From Holosporales bacterium (lineage in GTDB: Bacteria > Pseudomonadota > Alphaproteobacteria > Caedimonadales > UBA9215): 7,993 nucleotides of DNA. The notes below the pieces were generated by a model. It saw nothing but the letters and a program-made list of their open reading frames with translations. It searched no databases and was not told where the DNA came from. Below are positions 1-5,240 of the stretch, in pieces. The position numbers and the translations under genes are program-made. Position 1 is the first letter of the stretch; each line of letters starts with the position of its first letter. The DNA is taken from NCBI GenBank assembly GCA_003503995.1, contig DOCA01000122.1, forward strand, positions 1 to 7,993. Reading direction: 5' to 3'.

Positions 1-45
1 GTCTCTTGGTTTAAGTGGGCAAAACCTAAAACACTTCCTATTTAG
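1..45 (+). CDS. secD: SecD C-terminal end (partial)
   Basis: Only the last 14 codons and a TAG stop are present. They read V-S-W-F-K-W-A-K-P-K-T-L-P-I, a basic tail ending in Pro-Lys-Thr-Leu-Pro-Ile, which resembles the cytoplasmic C-terminus of alphaproteobacterial SecD. The stronger argument is position: secD normally lies directly upstream of secF, and here secF starts 27 bp after the stop on the same strand. SecD and SecF together form the membrane complex that uses the proton gradient to help pull proteins through SecYEG. The fragment is too short for a family call on its own, so the assignment rests mainly on synteny. Confidence 0.75.
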   Translation, partial: VSWFKWAKPKTLPI

Positions 46-72
46 TATAAATAAACGAATTAGAGAAAAAAT

Positions 73-1005
73 ATGCGCGGTTTACAACTGGTTCCCTACG
101 ATACAAAGATTGACTTTTCAGGTCGACGCTTCTTAGCTTATGGCTTGGCTATTGCCATTATCATTGTTTCTTTTACAGCTCTTTTTACAAAAGGGCTTAA
201 TTATGGAATTGACTTTAAGGGGGGGCTTTTGATAGAGATACGCACCCCAGAAAAAGCAGATATTGCGGGGTTGCGCTCAACCCTTAATGATTTAGGTCTT
301 GGTGAGGTGAAGCTTCAGGATTTTGGAACAGATCGAGACGTGCTGATTCGTATTGAACAACAAGACGGGGGTGAAAAAGCTCAAGTTGTTGCCTTGCAGA
401 TGGTAAAGTCAACCCTGGGTGATAAAGTAGATTATCGTCGTGTTGAGACCGTTGGCGCAAAAGTAAGTGCTGATTTGATCAAAAATGGTATTATGGCTGT
501 TGTTTTTGCCATGGTAGGTATGCTGATTTACATTTGGATTAGGTTTGAGTGGGAATACGGCGTGTGTGGTATATTAGCTCTTGCCCACGATGCCATTGCT
601 GTTCTTGGTTTTTATGCGATTTCAGGGTTCGAGTTTAATGAGACGGCCTTTGCGGCTCTTTTAACCACGGTTGGGTATTCCATTAATGATACGGTTGTGG
701 TTTACGATCGTTTGCGTGAGGATCTCCGGAAATTTAAGACTACACCGCTTGGTGAGCTTGTTAATTTAAGTGCTAACGGCACATTATCACGAACTGTTTT
801 AACATCAGGCTCGACCCTTTTAGCCTTGTTTGCATTATACATTTTTGGCGGGCCCGTCATTGAAAACTTTAGTATGCCTATTATTATTGGTGTCATAGCT
901 GGAACATTTTCTTCTATTTTCCTATCCGCCAATCTGTTGCTTTTCTTTGATTTGCGTAAGAAAAAAGATGATGAGCCAATCCCCTCGGGTCCAGTAAAGA
1001 AATAA
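73..1005 (+). CDS. secF: Protein translocase subunit SecF
   Basis: This is a 310-residue inner-membrane subunit of the SecDF complex, which assists SecYEG/SecA export after the ATP-driven step. The length is normal for SecF. A first membrane segment lies at about residues 20-40, followed by the family motif YGIDFKGG (44-51) at the start of the periplasmic domain. The VGAKVSADLI signature (127-136) leads into a five-helix bundle from about residue 138. That bundle contains R157-F-E-W, a His-Asp pair (172-173), the GYSINDTVVVYDR motif (201-213) and SRTVLTSGSTLL (239-250), all hallmarks of SecF/SecD (RND superfamily). The tail after 295 is short, charged and cytoplasmic. The ATG is the natural start because the protein begins at the usual family position; the ribosome-binding site is weak (AGAG followed by A-rich sequence). 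It is probably cotranscribed with secD. Confidence 0.97.
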   Translation: MRGLQLVPYDTKIDFSGRRFLAYGLAIAIIIVSFTALFTKGLNYGIDFKGGLLIEIRTPEKADIAGLRSTLNDLGLGEVKLQDFGTDRDVLIRIEQQDGGEKAQVVALQMVKSTLGDKVDYRRVETVGAKVSADLIKNGIMAVVFAMVGMLIYIWIRFEWEYGVCGILALAHDAIAVLGFYAISGFEFNETAFAALLTTVGYSINDTVVVYDRLREDLRKFKTTPLGELVNLSANGTLSRTVLTSGSTLLALFALYIFGGPVIENFSMPIIIGVIAGTFSSIFLSANLLLFFDLRKKKDDEPIPSGPVKK

Positions 1006-1030
1006 GAGAGCGCTCTTACTTTGTTTTTGT
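1003..1030 (+). terminator. Hairpin terminator containing the secF stop codon
   Basis: A perfect 6-bp inverted repeat, TAAGAG (1003-1008) and CTCTTA (1013-1018) with a four-base loop AGCG, is followed by a T-rich tract (TTTGTTTTTGT, ending at 1030). The TAA in the left arm is the secF stop codon. The inner ten bases AGAGCGCTCT also form a palindrome, so an alternative fold exists. The stem is short, so this is probably a modest intrinsic terminator ending the secDF unit before the separately promoted rpmE. Confidence 0.55.
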
Positions 1031-1095
1031 ACTGTGTCGCTCGCTTCTTTCTAGTGCAGAAAAAAATTAAAAATATTTAAAAGGGGGGTTTTTCC

Positions 1096-1124
1096 TTGAT
1101 TTTTACCAAAAGTCACCCTATAAA
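1096..1124 (+). promoter_or_regulatory. Sigma70-type promoter for rpmE
   Basis: TTGATT (1096-1101) and TATAAA (1119-1124) are separated by exactly 17 bp, close to the housekeeping consensus. Transcription would start near 1131, giving a leader of about 30 bases before the rpmE ATG. Immediately upstream, 1060-1082 is almost entirely A and T, in the position expected of an alpha-subunit UP element, which would suit a ribosomal protein gene. A run of six G (1083-1088) separates that tract from the -35 box. The boxes are seen directly; activity is inferred. Confidence 0.6.
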
Positions 1125-1160
1125 TAAGTTGAAATTATATATTGAAGATAGGATTTTCCC

Positions 1161-1385
1161 ATGAAAAAAGATATTCATCCCGAATACCACACAATTAAAG
1201 TTGCCTTAACAGATGGGACGACCTTTGAGACACGTTCTACATGGGGGAAGAAAGGCGAAATTATGCGCCTTGATATTGATCCTTCTTCACATCCAGCGTG
1301 GACAGGTGTTCACCGTCTTATGGATGCTGGTGGGCAGCTCTCCAAGTTTAATTCAAAGTTTTCGAACTTTGGTTTGAAAAAGTAG
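1161..1385 (+). CDS. rpmE: 50S ribosomal protein L31 (zinc-independent type)
   Basis: This 74-residue protein is ribosomal protein L31, which bridges the two ribosomal subunits. It starts MKKDIHPEYH and carries TRSTWGKKGE (25-34), RLDIDPSSHPAWTG (36-49) and the C-terminal KFNSKFSNFGL, matching alphaproteobacterial L31. There are no cysteines at all, so it is the C-minus form lacking the zinc ribbon, which works without zinc and is normal in this class. An AGGA ribosome-binding site (1150-1153) lies 7 bases before the ATG, and a well-formed promoter lies just upstream. The last 38 bp, encoding the C-terminal residues and stop, overlap the 3' end of the convergent rcdA-like gene. Confidence 0.96.
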   Translation: MKKDIHPEYHTIKVALTDGTTFETRSTWGKKGEIMRLDIDPSSHPAWTGVHRLMDAGGQLSKFNSKFSNFGLKK

Positions 1386-1791
1386 CTGTTTGATTCATTC
1401 GTTGAGATAAGGCTTGGATACGTTTATAGAGTCCAAGACTATCAACTAAAAGTTCTCGCATGGGCAAGGGGTAATGCTCCTCTTGTCCATTTATGCTATT
1501 GGCGAGGCAAAATGGATCACTTTTAATCATATATTTTTCGGAAGAAGCTTCTTCTAAAGCTATTTCCCCAGCTAGAAAAGCTTTTTGTGCAAGCAGCCAA
1601 GCCATTATTTGGGTAAGTCGTGCGGTTACGCGTGTCATCTCACAATTAATACGCATATCCCTTACTTCATTAGGCTCCTGAGCCCTTTGAAGAGAATAGC
1701 TCTTGAGGAACTTTTCTGCTTTTGTTAAAAGAGTCAAGGTTTCAGAATATGTATTGTCATATAGTATTGAAGAGAATCTATTTGTAATCAT
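1348..1791 (-). CDS. rcdA: DUF1465/RcdA-like regulator of CtrA degradation
   Basis: This 147-residue soluble, mostly helical protein belongs to the DUF1465 family, whose studied member, Caulobacter RcdA, is a ClpXP adaptor that with CpdR and PopA delivers the cell-cycle regulator CtrA for degradation. The signature is the helix EMTRVTARLTQIMAWLLAQK (51-70), corresponding to the conserved ESMRLTTRLMQLASWLL pattern. It is followed by an acidic AGEIALEEA stretch (74-82) and a C-terminal helix LPMRELLVDSLGLYKRI (109-125). The N-terminal third is divergent. The ATG is supported by a strong AGGAG (1797-1801) 5 bases upstream. The last residues (about 135-147, Ser/Thr/Asn-rich) are encoded antisense to rpmE and look like a non-conserved tail. 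A role in CtrA turnover here is inferred from the family; the match is clear but not close. Confidence 0.82.
   Translation of the reverse strand: MITNRFSSILYDNTYSETLTLLTKAEKFLKSYSLQRAQEPNEVRDMRINCEMTRVTARLTQIMAWLLAQKAFLAGEIALEEASSEKYMIKSDPFCLANSINGQEEHYPLPMRELLVDSLGLYKRIQALSQRMNQTATFSNQSSKTLN
1354..1371. other. 7-bp hairpin inside the rpmE/rcdA 3' overlap
   Basis: CAAAGTT (1354-1360) and AACTTTG (1365-1371) are perfect complements around a TTCG loop. The hairpin sits wholly within the stretch where rpmE and rcdA overlap tail to tail, four bases from the rcdA stop. Neither side has a convincing T-run, so it is not a textbook terminator. It could pause polymerase or protect the 3' end in either direction, or be a by-product of the Lys-Phe-Ser-Asn-Phe codons. 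Confidence 0.35.
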
Positions 1792-1836
1792 AATAACTCC
1801 TAAAGTAAATATAGGTCTAAGTATACATAATATAGA

Positions 1837-1865
1837 TTAATATTTAGTAAATTAATTATTGACAA
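1837..1865 (-). promoter_or_regulatory. Predicted rcdA promoter
   Basis: On the minus strand TTGTCA (complement of 1860-1865) and TATTAA (complement of 1837-1842) are separated by 17 bp. Transcription would start near 1830, leaving about 40 bases before the rcdA ATG. Nearer -10-like words exist (TATTAT at 1827-1832, TATACT at 1820-1825) but without a matching -35 box. The surrounding DNA is very AT-rich, so chance matches are likely. Confidence 0.4.
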
Positions 1866-1889
1866 TGTTTGTTATTTATGAAGTTATAT
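1859..1889 (+). promoter_or_regulatory. Predicted fabH promoter with consensus -35 box
   Basis: A perfect TTGACA (1859-1864) is followed by TTATAT (1884-1889) at a 19-bp spacing, or TATATT (1885-1890) at 20 bp, both longer than ideal. Such spacing often marks a weak or activator-dependent promoter. The -35 box overlaps that of the opposing rcdA promoter. A run of eight T (1892-1899) follows, within the expected early transcribed region. The leader to fabH would be roughly 75-80 bases. Confidence 0.35.
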
Positions 1890-1936
1890 TGTTTTTTTTG
1901 CTGTGCTTGACTCTGATACTGTTATTGAGTTAGGGT

Positions 1937-1953
1937 TAGGAAATTGTATCCTA
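1937..1953. repeat. Short inverted repeat in the fabH leader
   Basis: TAGGA (1937-1941) and TCCTA (1949-1953) form a 5-bp inverted repeat around seven bases, about 20 bases before the fabH ATG and just ahead of its AGGA ribosome-binding site (1962-1965). It could be a small operator or a leader hairpin near the ribosome-binding site. The stem is short, so it may be chance. Confidence 0.25.
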
Positions 1954-1973
1954 CGTAAAAAAGGACCTGAATC

Positions 1974-2951
1974 ATGCCAAACTTTAAGTCTGTTATTATT
2001 GCTACAGGAAGCTATCTTCCTGAAAATGTCGTAAGTAATGAGAAGTTATCGGAAACCGTCGAGACATCCCATGAATGGATTGTTGAGCGCACAGGTATTC
2101 ATCAACGGCATTTTGCAGCAGAAGGTCAAACAACATCTGATCTTGCAACGAAGGCTGCCAAAGAAGCTCTGGAACGGGCTAATCTAGGGCCTAATGATAT
2201 TGACCTTATTATTGTTGCAACAGCTAGTTCTGACTATACGTTCCCGTCTTGCGCGACTCGAGTACAAGATAAAATTGGTAATACAAAGGGGCTTGCCTTT
2301 GATGTCGCTGCCGTTTGTGCTGGTTACCTTCTTGGGTTGAATGTTGCGGATAGTTTTCTTCGCCTTGGCAAAGCAAAGAGGGCGCTTGTTATTGGCGCCG
2401 AAACCGTCTCAAGCCTTCTTGATATGGAAGATCGAACAACTTGTGTCTTGTTTGGTGATGGGGCAGGGGCTGTTATTCTTGAGGCTATTGAAGATAAAGA
2501 TAATCCAAAGGACCGAGGTCTTATTGGTGTGGATCTTGAATCAGATGGTCGTCTTTATGATATTTTGCATGCTGACGGGGGCCCGTCCTCTACGCAAACC
2601 ATTGGAAAATTGCGCATGACAGGCCAAGAAGTATTCAAGCATGCTGTAACGAAGCTTGCCAATTCTGCAGAGAAGACACTCGAACAGTATAACATGAAAC
2701 CTGATGAGCTTGATTGGCTTATCCCTCACCAAGCCAATGCCCGTATCATCGAAGGTATGCGCCGTAAATTGGATATGGACGAAAGTAAAGTGATTGTGAC
2801 TGTCGATAAACATGCTAATACGTCTGCGGCATCTATTCCCCTTGCTCTCCACGATGCGGTGAAGTCTGGTAAGGTTAAAGAGGGTGATCTGATTCTCCAT
2901 GAAGCCATTGGTGGTGGATTGATTTGGGGGTCGGCTCTTTTACGTTTCTAG
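1974..2951 (+). CDS. fabH: Beta-ketoacyl-ACP synthase III (FabH)
   Basis: This cytoplasmic enzyme condenses acetyl-CoA with malonyl-ACP to start each round of type II fatty acid synthesis. At 325 residues it has the standard length. The thiolase-fold catalytic triad is complete: Cys115 in FDVAAVCAGYLLGL, His252 in IPHQAN, and Asn282 in HANTSAASIPLAL. WIVERTGI (35-42), the GDGAGAVIL loop (161-169) and the C-terminal GGGLIWGSALLRF are also typical. The ATG has an AGGA (1962-1965) 8 bases upstream. In many proteobacteria fabH sits between plsX and ihfA; here it stands alone, divergent from rcdA and followed after 64 bp by fdxA, so its link to phospholipid synthesis genes is broken. Substrate chain preference cannot be read from the sequence. 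Confidence 0.97.
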   Translation: MPNFKSVIIATGSYLPENVVSNEKLSETVETSHEWIVERTGIHQRHFAAEGQTTSDLATKAAKEALERANLGPNDIDLIIVATASSDYTFPSCATRVQDKIGNTKGLAFDVAAVCAGYLLGLNVADSFLRLGKAKRALVIGAETVSSLLDMEDRTTCVLFGDGAGAVILEAIEDKDNPKDRGLIGVDLESDGRLYDILHADGGPSSTQTIGKLRMTGQEVFKHAVTKLANSAEKTLEQYNMKPDELDWLIPHQANARIIEGMRRKLDMDESKVIVTVDKHANTSAASIPLALHDAVKSGKVKEGDLILHEAIGGGLIWGSALLRF

Positions 2952-2972
2952 GCATCTCATTATTCCTAGAAA
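2945..2972 (+). terminator. 8-bp hairpin spanning the fabH stop codon
   Basis: TTTCTAGG (2945-2952) and CCTAGAAA (2965-2972) are perfect complements around a 12-base loop, and the fabH TAG stop (2949-2951) lies in the left arm. There is no T-run after it, only TCTCTAATCC, so it would be a poor intrinsic terminator. It may instead mark or protect the 3' end of fabH mRNA, or give partial termination before fdxA. Confidence 0.4.
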
Positions 2973-3015
2973 TCTCTAATCCTCAAAATAGACTGGCCAT
3001 GAAGGACCTCTCAAG

Positions 3016-3354
3016 ATGACCTATGTTGTAACGGATAATTGCATTAACTGTAAATTTGGTGATTGCATCGAAGTTTGCCCCGTTGACTGCTTTTATGAAG
3101 GAGAGAACATGGTTGTGATCGATCCCGAAGAATGTATCGATTGCGGCGTATGTGAGTCCGAGTGCCCTGCCAATGCTATTGTTCCTGATACGCAAGAAGG
3201 TACAGAAAAATGGGTCGAGCATAATCAAAAGTACGCAAGATTATGGCCCCAGCTTACAGAAAATGTTCCCCCTTTGCCTGATGCTGAAAAGTGGGATGGC
3301 GTTGAGAATAAACTTGAGACTGTCTTCTCGGAAAAACCCGGTAAGGGTAGTTAA
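3016..3354 (+). CDS. fdxA: 7Fe ferredoxin, FdI/FdxA type
   Basis: This 112-residue soluble electron carrier holds one [3Fe-4S] and one [4Fe-4S] cluster. The N-terminal half shows the Azotobacter FdI-type pattern: C9-x2-C12-x4-C17-x3-C21-P-V-D-C25, then C40-x2-C43-x2-C46-x3-C50-P. By analogy with FdI, C9, C17 and C50 would bind the 3Fe cluster and C21, C40, C43 and C46 the 4Fe cluster, with C12 and C25 free. The second half (about 60-112) is the helical extension typical of this subgroup, including the PQLTENVPPLPDAEKWDG stretch. The ATG has AGGA (3003-3006) 9 bases upstream. It may be cotranscribed with fabH. In many alphaproteobacteria fdxA is followed by a CarD-like regulator; here recJ converges on it instead. 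Its redox partner is unknown. Confidence 0.95.
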   Translation: MTYVVTDNCINCKFGDCIEVCPVDCFYEGENMVVIDPEECIDCGVCESECPANAIVPDTQEGTEKWVEHNQKYARLWPQLTENVPPLPDAEKWDGVENKLETVFSEKPGKGS

Positions 3355-3361
3355 GTTTTTT
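3332..3361. terminator. Possible bidirectional terminator between fdxA and recJ
   Basis: A short stem ACCC (3336-3339) / GGGT (3345-3348) with a GGTAA loop is flanked by an A-run on the left (3332-3336) and a T-run on the right (3356-3361). The outer AAAAAC (3332-3337) and GTTTTT (3355-3360) can also pair. Read on either strand, the hairpin is followed by T residues, as expected where fdxA and recJ converge with only 12 bp between stops. The core stem is only 4 bp, so strength is doubtful. The left part lies in the last fdxA codons. Confidence 0.4.
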
Positions 3362-3366
3362 AGACC

Positions 3367-5223
3367 TTATGCTGATTTAGGAAGGGTCTGAGTCGCAAGG
3401 GATGTTTGGACAAGGTCCTCGAGGCGGAATTGAACGCGTTTGACACCATTCCATTCATCAAGACTTAAAGTTCCCACGGCAGAAAGCCATTTCCCCCGTG
3501 CATTCAGCAACAAATCCCCAAGAGGCGTGCCGACACAGCGAAAGGCAATGCCAGAGAGTTTGCCTGATTTTGAAAAGTCAGTGAAAACGCACCTTACATG
3601 ATTCTCTCCGACAATGTCAGCTCGAACCACAGAAAGTTCCTCGAACAAAAAGCGAGGCGTTGCATTGCCTTGTCCATAGGGAGCTAAGGCCTCAAACTTT
3701 TCGGCAAGTTCAATGGAAGCTCCTCCTGCTGAAAGGCGTGCATCGATTTTAATGGCTGGAGTGAGGTCAAGTTTTTCTTTTTCGATGATGTGGATTAAGC
3801 GCTTTGTACAAAAGTTTTTGAAAGCATCGATGTTTTGACCTTGGAGGCTGAGACCGCCGGCCATGGCATGTCCGCCACCAGCGTCTAAGAGACCTTCTTG
3901 CTTTGCGGCTTGAATAAGGCTTCCGATATCAAGACCTGGAACGGAGCGCGCTGATCCTTTGCCTTCTAAAGTTGAGCCCTTTTTTTCAAGGGAAATGACG
4001 ATTGTGGGTTTATTAAAGGCTTCTTTTAAGCGACCAGCCACAATACCAATAACACCTGCATGCCAGTTTTCGCCAGCAACAACAATAAAAGGCGCGTCTG
4101 TGTCTTTGGCATTCTCGAGCTCTCCTTGGGCTAGGGCTTCCTCTAGGACCTGTGCCTCAATGGCTTTCCGTTCTTCATTATAAGTTGAAAGCTGTTGCGA
4201 GATCTCACGGGCGCGGCTCGAGTCCTCACAGGATAAAAGTTCCGCACCAAGAGCAGAAGAGCCGACACGCCCGCCTGCATTAATACGAGGGCCTAGGAGA
4301 AAGCCAAGGTGATAGGCTGTTGGGTAAGCATCAACGCCAGACGCATCAGAAAGGGCTTTTAGACCTGTATTCTGGCGACGAGATAGGACTTTTAGACCTT
4401 GCTTCACAAAAGCGCGGTTCAATCCTTTTAGGGCGACTACATCGCAGACGGTTCCTGTTGCGACAAGGTCAAGAAAGCTTAATAGATCTGGCTCAGTTTT
4501 ATCTTTGAAAAATCCTGTTTCTCGTAAATTTTTTTGAAGAGCCACAAGGGTGACAAAGACAACACCAACAGCAGCGCAGTCCTGACAGGGGCTATCAATT
4601 TGATCAAGACGATTGGGATTCACAAGGGCCACGACGTCGGGATGTTTGGGCTCGGCAATATGGTGATCAATGACGATGACATCGAGATCCATGGCTTTGG
4701 CCGCAGCTAAGGGCTCAAAGGATGTGGTGCCACAATCAACGGTAATCACAAGATCATGACCAGCTTTCTTGAGGCGTTCAAGGGCTGTAATATTAGGGCC
4801 ATAACCCTCTTGCATCCGGTCAGGGATATAAATGGTGAGGTCAAGACCGAGGGCTTGGAAATAGCGTTTTAAAAGAGCCGAGGATGTTGCGCCATCTACA
4901 TCATAATCCCCAAAGACAGCAATTTTTTCAGCGGAAGAGATAGCCTGCATAAGGCGTTTTACAGCCTTATCCATATCCTTTAAGTGAAAGGGATCGGGGA
5001 GAGACGTTTTAAGGCTTGGTTTTAAATAGGTCTCAAGGGTTTCTTCAGGAATACCTCTGGCTACAAGCAAGCGTGCTACAGCTTCGGGCAGACCAAAACG
5101 TTGTATATAAAAAGCGATTTGGCGCTCATCTGCGTCCCGTAAAAACCAGCGCTTTCCTGATGTGGATAAGGTGTCACCTAAGAGGTCCGTTGGTTTTGAA
5201 GCCTGTTTTGCTGCTTGCGTCAT
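3367..5223 (-). CDS. recJ: Single-stranded-DNA-specific exonuclease RecJ
   Basis: RecJ degrades single-stranded DNA 5' to 3' in recombination, mismatch and base-excision repair. At 618 residues the protein is full length for the family. The DHH catalytic domain carries motif I GDYDVDG (105-111), motif II VDCGTTS (162-168), motif III VIDHH (184-188) and motif IV ATGTVCDVVAL (255-265), which supply the Asp/His metal ligands. GPRINAGGRVG (311-321) follows. The DHHA1 domain has ENWHAGVIGIVAGRL (385-399), GKGSARSVPG (421-430) and GGGHAMAGG (449-457). The C-terminal part from about 490 fits the OB-like DNA-binding domain (APYGQGNATPRF, 514-525). The ATG start forms a 4-bp ATGA overlap with the stop of the upstream acyltransferase gene, with AGGA about 8 bases before it. 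No own promoter is evident, so it probably depends on the lipid A operon. Confidence 0.97.
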   Translation of the reverse strand: MTQAAKQASKPTDLLGDTLSTSGKRWFLRDADERQIAFYIQRFGLPEAVARLLVARGIPEETLETYLKPSLKTSLPDPFHLKDMDKAVKRLMQAISSAEKIAVFGDYDVDGATSSALLKRYFQALGLDLTIYIPDRMQEGYGPNITALERLKKAGHDLVITVDCGTTSFEPLAAAKAMDLDVIVIDHHIAEPKHPDVVALVNPNRLDQIDSPCQDCAAVGVVFVTLVALQKNLRETGFFKDKTEPDLLSFLDLVATGTVCDVVALKGLNRAFVKQGLKVLSRRQNTGLKALSDASGVDAYPTAYHLGFLLGPRINAGGRVGSSALGAELLSCEDSSRAREISQQLSTYNEERKAIEAQVLEEALAQGELENAKDTDAPFIVVAGENWHAGVIGIVAGRLKEAFNKPTIVISLEKKGSTLEGKGSARSVPGLDIGSLIQAAKQEGLLDAGGGHAMAGGLSLQGQNIDAFKNFCTKRLIHIIEKEKLDLTPAIKIDARLSAGGASIELAEKFEALAPYGQGNATPRFLFEELSVVRADIVGENHVRCVFTDFSKSGKLSGIAFRCVGTPLGDLLLNARGKWLSAVGTLSLDEWNGVKRVQFRLEDLVQTSLATQTLPKSA

Positions 5224-5240
5224 TCCCCATTTCCTTTTTG
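5220..5240 (-). promoter_or_regulatory. Coupled lpxL stop / recJ start with ribosome-binding site
   Basis: Read on the minus strand the segment is CAAAAAGGAA, then ATGGGGA, then ATGA, where ATGA holds the recJ ATG and the lpxL TGA. AGGA lies 8 bases ahead of the ATG. The segment closely resembles the one at the lpxK/lpxL junction. The arrangement implies translational coupling, with ribosomes finishing lpxL re-initiating on recJ. Confidence 0.7.

Noticed and set aside
1493..1681. Plus-strand open frame opposite rcdA
   Set aside because: It mirrors the rcdA coding strand, resembles no known family, and has no clear ribosome-binding site.
1837..1855. TTAA words near rcdA as a possible CtrA-binding site
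   Set aside because: The canonical site needs TTAA-N7-TTAA. Here the spacing is 11 bases (and 6 bases between those at 1067-1080 before rpmE), and such words are expected by chance in AT-rich spacers.
1792..1973. Possible small RNA or riboswitch in the rcdA-fabH spacer
   Set aside because: Apart from promoter-like boxes, a T8 run and a 5-bp inverted repeat, the 182 bp show no structured aptamer-like pattern or intrinsic terminator ahead of fabH.
2541..2908. Long open frames on the minus strand opposite fabH (119 and 60 codons)
   Set aside because: They lie wholly inside fabH, which has a complete catalytic triad and normal length. The antisense translations show no recognisable domain and no supporting ribosome-binding site.
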